Shown piece after piece: positions 8,343 through 18,276 of a stretch of 64,000 nucleotides of DNA. The position numbers were made by a program, and so were the translations under genes. The notes below the pieces were generated by a model. It did not search any database. It saw nothing but the letters and a program-made list of their open reading frames with translations, and was not told the DNA's origin. The stretch is taken from assembly GCA_050300015.1 (NCBI GenBank), contig JBNKWZ010000021.1:434001-498000 (forward strand), in the 5' to 3' direction. The first letter of the stretch is position 1; each line of letters opens with the position of its first letter. Origin of the DNA: CAYZQH01 sp050300015 (GTDB lineage: Bacteria; Pseudomonadota; Gammaproteobacteria; Pseudomonadales; Cellvibrionaceae).

Positions 8343-11300
8343 CTAACGTTTAAAGAAAGTGATCAATTGATCGAGGTTTCGAGCCTGGTCTGCCATGGAT
8401 TCGCTGGCGGCGGAGGCTTCTTCCACCAAGGCTGCATTTTGCTGGGTCATTTGATCCATCTGTGATATTGCCACATTGACTTGTTCAATGCCTGCGGATT
8501 GTTCTTTGGCACTGGTAGAGATATCCGTCATTTTCGAACGAACTTGCTCGACTTCGCTCAAAATTTCAGACAGTGTTTCTCGAGATTGCGTGACCAGTTC
8601 AGTACCGTTTTCCACTTTATTGACGCTGTCTTCTATCAGTGTTTTTATTTCCTTGGCCGCAGTAGCAGAGCGCTGAGCCAAGTTTCGAACTTCCCCTGCG
8701 ACCACAGCAAAGCCGCGACCTTGTTCTCCCGCCCTTGCAGCTTCCACAGCAGCATTCAATGCCAGTAGGTTGGTTTGGAAGGCGATTTCGTCAATGACTC
8801 CTATAATATTAGCAATACGATTGCTGGCTTCACTAATGGAGGCCATGGCCGAGGCTGTTTGAGCGACAGACTGGTCACCGGCACTGGCAATTTTTCGAGC
8901 ATTGTCTGAAAGGTCCATAGCCGCTTTGGCGTTGCCTTCGTTCTGGCGAACCGTCTGGGTCATCTCTTCCATGCTTGATGCTGTTTCTTCAAGGGAAGAT
9001 GCCTGTTCTTCTGTGCGTTGACTGAGGTCTTTATTGCCTGCTGAAATTTCTTCCGATGCTCTTGCGATATGGCCTGAGGCCTCTTGGATTCTATCGGTAA
9101 TGTCGCGTAATTTTTTGATAGTGAGGTTGGCGTCACGTTTGAGAAGGGCAAATTCACCTTCGTAGTCGCGCTCAATCATTTGCGACAAGTCGCCGTTTGA
9201 CAGCGCGCTTAATACTCGAACAATATCGCTAAGGGCAAGGTTTGTGGTATCCAGAAGCCGGTTTAACCCCTGGCTCACACTGTGGAAAAACCCGGTTTTG
9301 TTGGTGAGGTCAACGCTCTTCGAAAAGTCACCCTGAGATGCCGCAAGTACAATGGTGTCAATTTCCTTTTCGATGGCAATTTCTGCAGTGCGATCTGCCA
9401 ATTCCACCACTGTGCCGATGCGTTTATTATCTTCGTTGACAATGGGGTTGGCAATAATCGAAAGTGTTCGTTCGCCAACTTTAAATTCGGATTTGTGGGT
9501 GTTGCTAAGGTTTGATAGTAAATGGCGTTGATGCGACGGAGCTTTGTGGAAGCGGTCTATGTTGGAGCCAACCAGATTGTTGGCATTAAAGTCTCCCATG
9601 TGTGAGCGAAGGTCATTTTCAGCAGATGAAATTAAATTATTGAGTGCGTTGTTGACGTAAATAATATTGTACTGGTCGTCTGCGATCATGGTGCCAGTAG
9701 AGGAGCTGTCTAACGCTTGACGAATTCGAGCATTTTCGTCGGCGATGCGACGCTCCTCGCGCTCCTTGGCTAATTGTTCTGTGAGGTTGTGCCATTCAAT
9801 CACAGCGCCTAGGTACGTGTTGCTCTGGTCGTGAATAGGGGTTACTGTTAAATTGAATGTGAGCCCTGAGATTTCGAGTTGTGTGCGATAGGTATCCCTT
9901 AAATTTTGAAGCAACTCTCTTTGATGTTGTGGGTTCTTGTGAAATCTATCAATACTGCTGCCGACCAGATTGTCTGTCGAGAAGTTAGGTATAGCTTTTT
10001 GAAAATCGCTTTCGGTCTCTTTGAGCATAGTATTGCTGGCCTCATTTAGATAAATAAGGTCAAAATTGTGGTCAGCAATCATTACAGAGGTGGCGCAAAC
10101 GTCAAGCGCTTGTTTCACAATCATTGCGCGACGGGCTTGTTCTTCGGCACGCTCTGCGGCATTTTGAGCTTTGACAGTGGCGGCCTTTGTTAATTCTTCC
10201 TGCTTGTTTTGGTCTAGTTTTGCTGTCTGTAAAAGGTCGACGGCATTGTTGACACCCGATGTGAGGACGCCTAGGTCACCGGGGTATTGGCGTTCGATTT
10301 TACAATCCAAGTTGCCCGTGCCTATGGCATCTAAGGTGTTGCGGACATTACTGAATGCAGCCGACAGATTCCGCAGAAGCTCATTAAAATCGGAGCAGGC
10401 TTGGCCAATTTCATCATTTTGCTCTACCGAGGTTTGCAAACTGAAGTTGCCTTGCGTTTGCGCGTTACGAATACTGTTGCTCAAGGCCAAAATGGGCGCG
10501 GTGAGTAAGCGACTGACGTATAACGCAAACGCAGTGAGGGAGAGTGCCACAATAACGCCCAGCACCCAGAGTGAGACTTGCAGTGTGTTAATCCCCGAAA
10601 AGGCCTCTGCTTCGTCAATCTCTGATAGTACTGCCCACTGGTGGCCGCCCACCTCTAGCGGTGAAAACGATGAAAGTACTGGGTTGCCATTGTAATCTAT
10701 GATAACGGCACTGCCAGTTTGTCCGCTCAGTGCATTGTGTGTGGCTTGGGTGTCCACCTTTCCTTTGTCGGGGTTTTTAAATGAGGCTGCAACCGAGTGA
10801 TGGGTTGGGTCTAGGTAGGAGTCAGAGCGCATCAGTTTGTCCGCACCTACCATGTAACTTTCGCCTGTTTCTCCCATGCCTGCGCGTGCGCCCATGATGG
10901 CGTTCACGGGCTCCAAGGGCACTTGAAAAATCAAGACGCCGACAACGGCCTTGTCTTTCACGATGGGTGTTGCCATAAAGCTTGCAGGCGCACTGTAAGA
11001 GGGGAGGTAAGTGGCAAAATCCTCCATGGCAACTTCACCCTTATTTAAGGCCTTGGCTCTTTGAAAGGCTCGTGCCAAGCCGGAATCTTTATAGGGGCCC
11101 GAGACTAAATTGGTGGCAAAATCTAACTCCTTGAAGACTGAATAGACCACGTTCCCTGTATCGACATCGACGATAAAAATATCATAGAAACCGAATTTTT
11201 CTAGAAAGCTGCGAAAGTTGGAGTGATATTGTTCATGGTTGGGGTGATAAACGCTACGTCCTTCGGCTCGGTCCAGTAGATGCTTGTTCCCCAGAGGGTT

Positions 11301-11774
11301 CGCGTTTTGCTGGATGTAAAAATACTGTAATACGACGCCTGGATCCTGGAGTTGATTCAGCAGTGACTGGCTATTGACAGTACTGCCATCGTTTCGCGAC
11401 TGATACTCTTGGCCAAATGCCCCATTGTAGTATTGGGCCAGTTGCTCACGCATGAACTTGATATCTTTTGAGCTAAGGCCTTCAGCACCGATGGTACGAT
11501 CAAAGGCACGACTGAGAGCGCTGGTCGCGTCAACCGTACCACTGGATTCTGCAAGCGTCACGAGCTGGTTTTCAACGCGCTCAAAGTAGCGAGTAATGGC
11601 CTCGCTTTTCAATTCTCGCACCGATTCCAATTGGTTGAAGGCTTGCTTTGAAAGCTGTGACTTGGCAACCGTAAAAGACGCCAATGCCACAATAAACATT
11701 GGAATGAGACCAGCAGCGCCTAAGGCCAAAAGCTGTTTGCGGGACAAGGGCAAGTTTAAAAACCAATTTTTCAT
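8343..11774 (-). CDS. large methyl-accepting chemotaxis protein with two PAS domains
   Basis: 1143-residue inner-membrane chemoreceptor. An N-terminal membrane segment (about 12-37) precedes a large periplasmic region (to about 390) with the look of a double Cache sensor, including a GETGESYMVG segment typical of such domains. A second membrane helix leads into a HAMP domain. Two cytoplasmic PAS domains follow; they resemble each other and each ends with a GSxIDRFHKxPxHQR element, suggesting a tandem duplication. A further HAMP-like linker and the signalling domain with the hairpin tip EIAFQTNLLALNAAVEAARAG come last. There is no C-terminal CheR/CheB-binding pentapeptide. Ligand is unknown; it is not beside che genes. 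Confidence 0.95.
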   Translation of the reverse strand: MKNWFLNLPLSRKQLLALGAAGLIPMFIVALASFTVAKSQLSKQAFNQLESVRELKSEAITRYFERVENQLVTLAESSGTVDATSALSRAFDRTIGAEGLSSKDIKFMREQLAQYYNGAFGQEYQSRNDGSTVNSQSLLNQLQDPGVVLQYFYIQQNANPLGNKHLLDRAEGRSVYHPNHEQYHSNFRSFLEKFGFYDIFIVDVDTGNVVYSVFKELDFATNLVSGPYKDSGLARAFQRAKALNKGEVAMEDFATYLPSYSAPASFMATPIVKDKAVVGVLIFQVPLEPVNAIMGARAGMGETGESYMVGADKLMRSDSYLDPTHHSVAASFKNPDKGKVDTQATHNALSGQTGSAVIIDYNGNPVLSSFSPLEVGGHQWAVLSEIDEAEAFSGINTLQVSLWVLGVIVALSLTAFALYVSRLLTAPILALSNSIRNAQTQGNFSLQTSVEQNDEIGQACSDFNELLRNLSAAFSNVRNTLDAIGTGNLDCKIERQYPGDLGVLTSGVNNAVDLLQTAKLDQNKQEELTKAATVKAQNAAERAEEQARRAMIVKQALDVCATSVMIADHNFDLIYLNEASNTMLKETESDFQKAIPNFSTDNLVGSSIDRFHKNPQHQRELLQNLRDTYRTQLEISGLTFNLTVTPIHDQSNTYLGAVIEWHNLTEQLAKEREERRIADENARIRQALDSSSTGTMIADDQYNIIYVNNALNNLISSAENDLRSHMGDFNANNLVGSNIDRFHKAPSHQRHLLSNLSNTHKSEFKVGERTLSIIANPIVNEDNKRIGTVVELADRTAEIAIEKEIDTIVLAASQGDFSKSVDLTNKTGFFHSVSQGLNRLLDTTNLALSDIVRVLSALSNGDLSQMIERDYEGEFALLKRDANLTIKKLRDITDRIQEASGHIARASEEISAGNKDLSQRTEEQASSLEETASSMEEMTQTVRQNEGNAKAAMDLSDNARKIASAGDQSVAQTASAMASISEASNRIANIIGVIDEIAFQTNLLALNAAVEAARAGEQGRGFAVVAGEVRNLAQRSATAAKEIKTLIEDSVNKVENGTELVTQSRETLSEILSEVEQVRSKMTDISTSAKEQSAGIEQVNVAISQMDQMTQQNAALVEEASAASESMADQARNLDQLITFFKR

Positions 11775-12144
11775 GTTTGAGTATCCCTAGCTGTTGTGTT
11801 GTCCAGACAGTGTTACCTCCCGCCCGTTGGTACAGGGCCGCAATAGGCCATTGCGGTCGTGCACATTCGATCTGTATTTGGCCTTAGGGTGTTGCTTGGG
11901 GGGGGGGTAGCCAATAAAAAAACTATAGACGATAACGAGATGGGTGAGCTGAGTCGGTTGCGGTATCCTTTTTCGCACCTACTAACCTACTAAAAGGCGC
12001 TAGAAAAATGAAAAAGGTGTGGTTTATGTGGAAAAAGACGCCTTTTAAGTGCGTGAGGCATTTTGATCGAGCATAACCCCGGCTGTTTGGTTTGGACGTT
12101 TAAAAAAGCCGGGGGGAGGGATGGAACTTAAGCAGGTTTTAGGA
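11775..12144. other. 370-base spacer upstream of the chemoreceptor
   Basis: No gene seen. It contains a run of ten G at 11898-11907, a 9-base inverted repeat (11991-11999 with 12039-12047), and CCCCGGC/GCCGGGG arms that may serve as a weak terminator for the leftward galE transcript. The chemoreceptor promoter must lie here. Confidence 0.4.
11898..11907. repeat. ten-base poly-G tract
   Basis: A homopolymer of ten G on the + strand (poly-C in the direction of chemoreceptor transcription), about 125 bases upstream of the chemoreceptor start. Tracts of this length are prone to slipped-strand length change; whether it affects expression is unknown. Confidence 0.6.
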
Positions 12145-13167
12145 TTAGGTGCCAGTATACCCAACGGGATTTTTTTGTTGCCAGCGCCAGGTGTCTGAAA
12201 TCATTTCCTCAAGGCCATATTCGCACGTCCAATGAAGCGTTTTTTGGGCGAGAGTCGCGTCTGCATAGCAGGTGGCGATGTCACCTGGCCTTCTCGGGTA
12301 AAATTCATAGGGTATGGGCTGGCCAGACACTTCACGAAATTTCTCAATAATTTGTAGGACCGAAACACCAGCTCCAGTACCGAGGTTGAACGTGTAAATT
12401 GCGGGAATTGTTGAGCGCAAGTGGTTGATGGCCGCGAGGTGTCCACGGGCAAGGTCCACCACATGAATGTAGTCGCGAACACCAGTGCCATCTGGTGTGT
12501 TGTAATCGTTGCCAAACACCCGTACGTGCGCATGTCGGCCGGTAGCCACTTGCGCCACAAAAGGCAGAAGGTTATTAGGAATGCCATTAGGGTCTTCACC
12601 TATTTCACCCGATGAGTGTGCACCGATGGGGTTGAAATATCGCAGCAAGGTGATTTTCCAAAAGTCTGGTCTGGATTTTTGTAAATCCCTTAATACTTCC
12701 TCTACCATCAATTTACTGCGTCCGTAGGGGTTGGTGGCGTGTGTTGGGCTGTTTTCAATAATGGGTACCGTGGCAGGGTCGCCGTAAACGGTTGCAGAAG
12801 AGCTAAATACCAGTGTGGCGCAATTGTGGCGGGCCATGGCCTCGCAGAGTGTGAGTGTGCCACCCACATTGTTACGGTAGTAACTCAGTGGCAGTTCGTT
12901 GGACTCGCCAACCGCCTTGAGCCCCGCAAAATGGATAACCGCATCAATGGAAAAGTCGGTGAAGATTTTATCGAGTGTTTGGGGGTTATTAATGTCACCC
13001 TCAATGAGGGTGCACTCGCGCCCGGTAAGCTTTCCCACGCGCCTCAAGGATTCCGGTTGACTGTTCGCGAAATTGTCAATCACTACCACATCCCAGCCAG
13101 CCTCCAGTAGCAATAGGCTAGTGTGAGAGCCGATATAACCTGCACCACCTGTTACCAAAATGGCCAT
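12145..13167 (-). CDS. galE: UDP-glucose 4-epimerase
   Basis: NAD-dependent interconversion of UDP-glucose and UDP-galactose, feeding lipopolysaccharide and exopolysaccharide synthesis; cytoplasmic short-chain dehydrogenase family. The 340-residue product has the Rossmann motif GGAGYIGS right at the N terminus, the catalytic Ser in SSSATVYGDP, the YxxxK pair in YGRSKLMVEE, and the conserved DYIHV segment. The ATG at 13167 is preferred over one 57 bases upstream because the family begins exactly at MxILVTGGAGYIGSH and an AGGA element precedes it. It stands alone; a strong bidirectional terminator lies upstream at 13406-13436. Confidence 0.96.
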   Translation of the reverse strand: MAILVTGGAGYIGSHTSLLLLEAGWDVVVIDNFANSQPESLRRVGKLTGRECTLIEGDINNPQTLDKIFTDFSIDAVIHFAGLKAVGESNELPLSYYRNNVGGTLTLCEAMARHNCATLVFSSSATVYGDPATVPIIENSPTHATNPYGRSKLMVEEVLRDLQKSRPDFWKITLLRYFNPIGAHSSGEIGEDPNGIPNNLLPFVAQVATGRHAHVRVFGNDYNTPDGTGVRDYIHVVDLARGHLAAINHLRSTIPAIYTFNLGTGAGVSVLQIIEKFREVSGQPIPYEFYPRRPGDIATCYADATLAQKTLHWTCEYGLEEMISDTWRWQQKNPVGYTGT

Positions 13168-13405
13168 AGCAATTCCTAGTATGTTTGAGCGTGAGCAGTA
13201 TTGTAGGCGGCAGGTTAAGGCCAAGTCGATAGAGGTTTAAGCGTTTTTTCATTGGTGTTTGCAAAAATAGAAAAATCGCGCGAAGGAAGGTCACATAAAG
13301 CGGCCGAGCCAAAAACAAACCTTTGTCATTTTGAGTGGGATTTCGAGTGAATTGACGGTTTAGCGAGTTCTCGGTCAGTGTAGTGTGGGCAAAATGTGGA
13401 CACAC
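13168..13405. promoter_or_regulatory. galE upstream region
   Basis: About 240 bases between galE and the bidirectional terminator, with no coding potential that I can support. The leftward galE promoter should be here, but I could not pick a convincing -35/-10 pair. Confidence 0.35.
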
Positions 13406-13436
13406 AAAAAAGGCCGCTAAATTAGCGGCCTTTTTT
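13406..13436. terminator. bidirectional rho-independent terminator
   Basis: Six A, then GGCCGCT (13412-13418), loop AAATT, AGCGGCC (13424-13430), then six T. The symmetrical A and T runs make it work on both strands. On the minus strand it ends the tRNA-Val/tRNA-Asn transcript. Confidence 0.88.
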
Positions 13437-13470
13437 GTGCCTATAACATATTGATATTAAAGGCTTTGTT

Positions 13471-13546
13471 TGGCTCCGCCTGCTGGGCTCGAACCAGCGA
13501 CCCAATGATTAACAGTCATTTGCTCTACCAACTGAGCTAAGGCGGA
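13471..13546 (-). tRNA. tRNA-Asn (GTT)
   Basis: Full cloverleaf on the minus strand: acceptor TCCGCCT pairs with AGGCGGA, anticodon loop carries GTT, the T loop is TTCGAGC, and CCA is encoded (13471-13473). It lies downstream of tRNA-Val on the same strand, probably in one transcript ending at 13406-13436. Confidence 0.97.
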
Positions 13547-13685
13547 ATGGTGTTGACTTAGCGCTCGATCACTCGATCAAGAGGCGCGTATGTTAGTGCT
13601 TCAGTTTTTACCTGTCAAGCCTGAAGTTAACTTTTAACTGTTTGATTTTAAAACAGTTTTAGCGCCTCTTGGCTTGATGAGGCGT

Positions 13686-13762
13686 TGGTAGGACCGAGCG
13701 GATTTGAACCGCTGACCCCCACCATGTCAAGGTGGTGCTCTAACCAACTGAGCTACGGTCCT
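13686..13762 (-). tRNA. tRNA-Val (GAC)
   Basis: Cloverleaf on the minus strand: acceptor AGGACCG with CGGTCCT, anticodon stem CCACC/GGTGG enclosing a loop with anticodon GAC, and an encoded CCA end. The D and anticodon arms are nearly the same as those of the enterobacterial tRNA-Val(GAC) as I remember it. Confidence 0.96.
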
Positions 13763-13820
13763 AGCAAGGCCGAGTATTCTAGCGGCAGTGCCAAACACTG
13801 GCAACCACTTTTTGGTGTCC

Positions 13821-16271
13821 TTATAAACCGTTGACCGCTGCGGCGCCAAGTGCGGCTTGATACATGATTTGCGTAACCTTGGCCCAGATGGATAGTTTGT
13901 CCAGCTTGTCGGTCTCTAGGGGCACCACAATAGTGTCTCCGGGCAAAATGGCGGAGGTTTTGGCGCGAAACCAACGGGACTTAGGGGGTTGAACCACAAG
14001 CCCATTGGCCTTCACGATATAGACCCGAGCTTGATCTGCGTGCTTTTTAAAACCTCCGGAGCGCTCAATATAGTCGGTGGCGTCATAGGGCTCCTCAAAG
14101 AAGTGGGAGGTGGGGTATTGCACTTCGCCCACTACGGTGACAGATGGCTTATAGCGGGGGATGGTTAGGGTATCCCCGTCCTCCAGCTCAAAATCTGCGT
14201 CTTCGGGGGTATCCGTGATTTGTGGCAGGTCGATCACCATGCGCCCGAGCGGTTTCAGCTGACCCAGGTTTTTCAATAGGGCTTGGGCCTCTCCTAGGTC
14301 TACAGTCCTTTCGTTATCGTCCGCGGCAACCGATTGCGCGGCAATGTCATTTTCTAGCTTGCCTTTAAATTCTTCCAGACGCTTTGCCTCAAGCTCACGC
14401 AGCTCCTTGCGCGAAAAAATGGCACCTTGTGGGTAGGCTTGGGGTGTAAGCCCCCCTGCGCGAGTCAGTACGCTGGTGAGGGTTTCGCCAGGCAGTATAG
14501 TGTAAGTACCTGGAAACATGACCTCGCCTTGCAGGGTAACTTGTTCCTTGGTTTTCCACAGGGGGATTTGTTTTACTTGTAAGATATCCCCTGCAGCTAA
14601 CGCTACCGGCGGTTGCATGAAGTTTACGGGTATGTGTAGTACCTCGCGCATCCTGGCATCATTCACGGAATAGCGTGTGATTTCACCTTGAGTGCCCATG
14701 GCGCTCTCGGTAAGGCCTCCCGCCAACATAATCAACTCTGCGGTGGTCATTTGCGGAGTGATGGGATAAGTGCCTTCAAATCGTACGCTGCCGTTGACGC
14801 TAACCACTTGCAAGGTTTCGGTAAAGTCCGCCTGGACGGTCAGCTGGTTGACTAATGGTTCGATCGTTTCATTTCTATTTGACTCGTAATCGAACAGCTG
14901 CAGTTCATCTCTTTTTTGGAGCGTCAGGTTATGTTCTCCCTCCGGATTGGCCCAGGCTCTTTTGGGTGAGAAAATGAGCGCCGAGACTTCAAGCGTTTTA
15001 GGGTCATAGCGTTTGACCAAAGCCACATCGATATCAGGGTTGGGCAGTAATTCGGTGGGTGCTGTAATCACATCGGTAAAACGTAACTGAGGTGTCCATG
15101 AGCGCACGCCGGGGCGTTTCACGTGGCCAGAAACGGTAATTTTGTTGTTAACAAAATCTAATGTTGAGGCTATTGAGAGATAGTCGCCGTTTTGTAGTTT
15201 GAAATTTTGTTGCGGCCTTTCCAGTAAATTTAAGTTGAGGATGTTTTTCTCGCCTTGGTGGTCCAAGCGGATAAGTTGCACTTGCTGTTTAAAAGCCGTA
15301 TTGCGCAATCCACCGGCCAATTCAATTAAGCCTTTTGCTGTTTCTGTGTTTTTTAATTCATAACGGGCCGGGCGGTTGACTTCGCCATCAATACTCACTG
15401 TGGCTCCAATGGGAGGAACAAAAATCACGTCACCGGGTAGCAATCGCACATCTTTAGAGGTGTCGCCTTTGAGGAGCAAGTCGTAAAGGTCAAAGGTCGC
15501 CGCCAGCTCGCCATTGCGTTTCAATTGAATGTTGCGAAATGTCCCCACTTCGGTAATGCCACCGCTTTCGAATAAGGCGTTGGTTAGTGTGGACAAGGCG
15601 CCAATGGTGAAAGACCCAGGACGCTGTACATCACCTAAGACAAAAATACGGATGGTGCGTAAGGTGCCCATGGTCACGGATGCTTTTACGCCGATTTTTT
15701 GTTCGGCAACGATGTCGGCAATGGTGTTTTGTGCACTTTGAAAGCTGAGGCCTGCTAGATTCACGGGGCCAATTTGTGGGAACAGTACGCGGCCTTCTCG
15801 ATCTACCACCAAGGAGTGGGTGGCGTTTTCCTTGCCGTAGAGTTGAATAATAATATTATCCCCCGGGCCTAAAATATAATTGGCGGGCACGGGGACAGTT
15901 ACAGCAGGACGCATGGACTCTGTGTTGGTAAAAATATCGCTGCCGAATAACGGAAGTGGTTGGGTTGTATCACGAGTGGAGGTGTTTTGGTTTTTTTTTG
16001 CTGTGACTGTTGTGGGGTTGTCTGGCAGAGTTGGACTTTTGGGTGGGGATTCTTCGGACAACTGCGGTTGATCAGATGACCCACTCGATGGTTGAAACGA
16101 TCCAATATCAATGCCGGCTTGTTGCGCCAATCTTTTTTGTTCGGCTGGGGAGAGGTTTTTGAATTGCTGAATTTGTTCCTGTGAGGGCGTAAAAGCCTCT
16201 ACAAATGCCGCATTAAAAAAAACAGCGGATGTTAAAAACAGCCCTGCAGTTGCGCGAATGGCCCTATTCAT
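13821..16271 (-). CDS. polysaccharide export outer-membrane protein with multiple SLBB domains
   Basis: 816-residue secreted protein with an N-terminal signal peptide (hydrophobic core to about residue 27; no lipobox Cys). After a Pro/Ser/Thr/Gln-rich stretch comes a polysaccharide export (Wza-type) domain starting ILGPGDNIIIQLYG, then several repeats of the form xVxGxVxxPGxYxxxxxxTLxxxLxxAGG that mark soluble-ligand-binding beta-grasp domains. At more than twice the length of Wza, it fits the long SLBB exporters found in marine gammaproteobacteria. It likely forms the periplasmic/outer-membrane channel for an extracellular or capsular polysaccharide. It lies 53 bases downstream of the Wzi-like gene on the same strand; no polymerase or glycosyltransferase genes are adjacent. 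Confidence 0.9.
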   Translation of the reverse strand: MNRAIRATAGLFLTSAVFFNAAFVEAFTPSQEQIQQFKNLSPAEQKRLAQQAGIDIGSFQPSSGSSDQPQLSEESPPKSPTLPDNPTTVTAKKNQNTSTRDTTQPLPLFGSDIFTNTESMRPAVTVPVPANYILGPGDNIIIQLYGKENATHSLVVDREGRVLFPQIGPVNLAGLSFQSAQNTIADIVAEQKIGVKASVTMGTLRTIRIFVLGDVQRPGSFTIGALSTLTNALFESGGITEVGTFRNIQLKRNGELAATFDLYDLLLKGDTSKDVRLLPGDVIFVPPIGATVSIDGEVNRPARYELKNTETAKGLIELAGGLRNTAFKQQVQLIRLDHQGEKNILNLNLLERPQQNFKLQNGDYLSIASTLDFVNNKITVSGHVKRPGVRSWTPQLRFTDVITAPTELLPNPDIDVALVKRYDPKTLEVSALIFSPKRAWANPEGEHNLTLQKRDELQLFDYESNRNETIEPLVNQLTVQADFTETLQVVSVNGSVRFEGTYPITPQMTTAELIMLAGGLTESAMGTQGEITRYSVNDARMREVLHIPVNFMQPPVALAAGDILQVKQIPLWKTKEQVTLQGEVMFPGTYTILPGETLTSVLTRAGGLTPQAYPQGAIFSRKELRELEAKRLEEFKGKLENDIAAQSVAADDNERTVDLGEAQALLKNLGQLKPLGRMVIDLPQITDTPEDADFELEDGDTLTIPRYKPSVTVVGEVQYPTSHFFEEPYDATDYIERSGGFKKHADQARVYIVKANGLVVQPPKSRWFRAKTSAILPGDTIVVPLETDKLDKLSIWAKVTQIMYQAALGAAAVNGL

Positions 16272-16324
16272 AAATTGTCTCTTGCGCTGCGTTATTGGTT
16301 TGAATGCACTTACGGGTTAGACGT

Positions 16325-17950
16325 TTACCATTGACTCTCAAGTCGGAGATAACCGCCATTTTCGATGGCGTTGTCTTGAAGCTTCAATGGTTCGCTGTGG
16401 TGGAACAAGCCCACTCCTATGGCCCAGGCACCGGAAAGCGGCATATTGTACTCAATTGTTAGGTGTGTGTCGGTGATTTCATTTGCACCAAAAACATTTC
16501 CGCCGATTGTTCTATTGCTACCATCCATATTGATTCGCAATTTCGCCAAGGATAGAGACACTTGGTGACCATTGGCGCGATAGAGTTGCAGGCGTGCCGT
16601 AATAGATTCGCTGTCGTTATCTGTGGAGGCGCCTATAGGTCGGCCAAGATAGCGATAACCGCTTTTATAAATACCATGTTCGTAGGCCAGGTTGTAGGCT
16701 GGGCGATTGATGTCCGTAACGCTAATCACCTTTGGTTGCTTGTCGTCGTAAAAATACACAGTGGTGTTGTGGGCTTCTAGACTGGTGCGCCATTGGGTGT
16801 TGCCAAATAAACCCGAAAACTCAACACCGCCCATGCCAATGTGGCGCGAGGGCAAACCACCGGCTTCGTCCTCGCCAATCAGCTGGGCGTATAGCCCCCC
16901 TTGAATACCGGCAAGGGTGTAATTCAATCGAATGTCGAAGCCGGCCAGTTGGTTGCCGGGCTCGTTGGATTCGTCAATATCACCGTCACCACGGTTGTCA
17001 TTGCCAACGAGTAAATTAAAAAAGGTTTTGATGTCCCCTGGGCGGCCTTCGCCCCCCCATTGCGCCGTGCGCGACAATCCCAGCTCCATAAAGGATAAGG
17101 GTTTGAGCGTAAGCCTCATGCCCCAGAGTCGGGCGTCGGGGATGTGGCGATCGTGTTCAAGCTCACCCATAAAGGTGATCAATTGCCAGGGGCCGAGCCA
17201 ACTCAGCCATGGGGTCGAAAACGGGACGGCGTGGTGACGCTGTAAAAACAACCCAGGTACCGGCCGTGCGCTATGCGACAGAATAAGGCTCGATTCCCAG
17301 CCGGGTCCCCACCAGCGGTCGATGGTGCCTACACCTGCGGCCCAGTTGCCTAACAGCACGCTCGCGAATGCGCCATCCATCCTAAAGTCGCGGTCATCCG
17401 TAGGGTTGTGTGCATACTGGCCGGCCAAGTTAAAGGCAAATTTTTCGCCGACGACATCCAGCGCCACCCCCGCCTGAGAGTCTTCACGAAAGTCTGTCCC
17501 AAAATAGCCTATGGCCGTGGGCGAGCTTGCCAAATAAGAATGTTGACGAATGGTGGAGGTTCGGTTGGCGTTGCGTAGCTCGTGCTTTAAAAAGCGGAAG
17601 GACCAAAGGGCTTCTGCGGACAGGGTGCGAGGTTCAACACTGTCAAGTACAGATTTAATATCCGCCCAGGGCATGGGCCAAGTACTGGTAAGTGTTTTAT
17701 GTGATGTGGCATCGGCGAGCACCAATAAATGGTGTTTGATGCGTTCGTTACCCGGCTCCACCCAGGGCAATGCCTGTGCGCAGGCGAATGGCCACACCGC
17801 TATGCCGCTGAGCAGCAGTACTGCTATCGGGGGCACTCGATGACGGCGCAGTAAATAAGATGAAAAGGAAAGGGTTGTCAGGGCGACTATTTTTGCGCGC
17901 AGCATGGGGTTACAGCAATACCGTTTGAGGATGTGGATACAGACGTGCAT
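16325..17950 (-). CDS. capsule assembly Wzi-family outer-membrane beta-barrel protein
   Basis: 541 residues. After a hydrophobic export signal (roughly residues 40-60, ending ACAQA) the protein has the alternating aromatic/polar pattern of an outer-membrane barrel, and matches Wzi-family features such as GTIDRWWGPGWESSLILS and the ending -LRLESQW with a terminal aromatic residue. Wzi anchors capsular polysaccharide at the cell surface. It precedes the SLBB exporter in what looks like a two-gene operon, supporting a shared role in surface polysaccharide. The start is unsure: ATG 17950 or ATG 17905 are both possible and neither has a good Shine-Dalgarno. Confidence 0.88.
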   Translation of the reverse strand: MHVCIHILKRYCCNPMLRAKIVALTTLSFSSYLLRRHRVPPIAVLLLSGIAVWPFACAQALPWVEPGNERIKHHLLVLADATSHKTLTSTWPMPWADIKSVLDSVEPRTLSAEALWSFRFLKHELRNANRTSTIRQHSYLASSPTAIGYFGTDFREDSQAGVALDVVGEKFAFNLAGQYAHNPTDDRDFRMDGAFASVLLGNWAAGVGTIDRWWGPGWESSLILSHSARPVPGLFLQRHHAVPFSTPWLSWLGPWQLITFMGELEHDRHIPDARLWGMRLTLKPLSFMELGLSRTAQWGGEGRPGDIKTFFNLLVGNDNRGDGDIDESNEPGNQLAGFDIRLNYTLAGIQGGLYAQLIGEDEAGGLPSRHIGMGGVEFSGLFGNTQWRTSLEAHNTTVYFYDDKQPKVISVTDINRPAYNLAYEHGIYKSGYRYLGRPIGASTDNDSESITARLQLYRANGHQVSLSLAKLRINMDGSNRTIGGNVFGANEITDTHLTIEYNMPLSGAWAIGVGLFHHSEPLKLQDNAIENGGYLRLESQW

Positions 17951-18276
17951 CTTAGGGGATTTTCATTGGCTGTCAAAGGATTGCGAGGTTTCGGTGGTTT
18001 TTAAAGGTTTTTATGAGGTTTGGTTAAATGCTGGCTGGTTAAGATGCACGCAGGGTGGGTGCGGTTTTACCGGAAAAAAGTACCAGGACACTGGCCGTAT
18101 GTGAAGTTGGCACGTAATAATAAAGTTTTACGCCTAAAGACCTAGACACTCGTCATAAATTACCTTAATTTCGGGGTGTCATCAGCACTTGAGATGAGGT
18201 CTAAAGCACTGAGCTGCCAGGTCCAAGGGTGATGATCGAACATGTATGCGACCATAACAAAAAGCTAGGGGGTAGT
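17951..18276. other. 326-base divergent spacer before the cold-shock gene
   Basis: Lies between the leftward Wzi-like gene and the rightward cold-shock gene. No gene or strong hairpin was found. Cold-shock mRNAs often carry long leaders, and this spacer is long enough for one, but I see no sequence that proves it. Confidence 0.35.
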
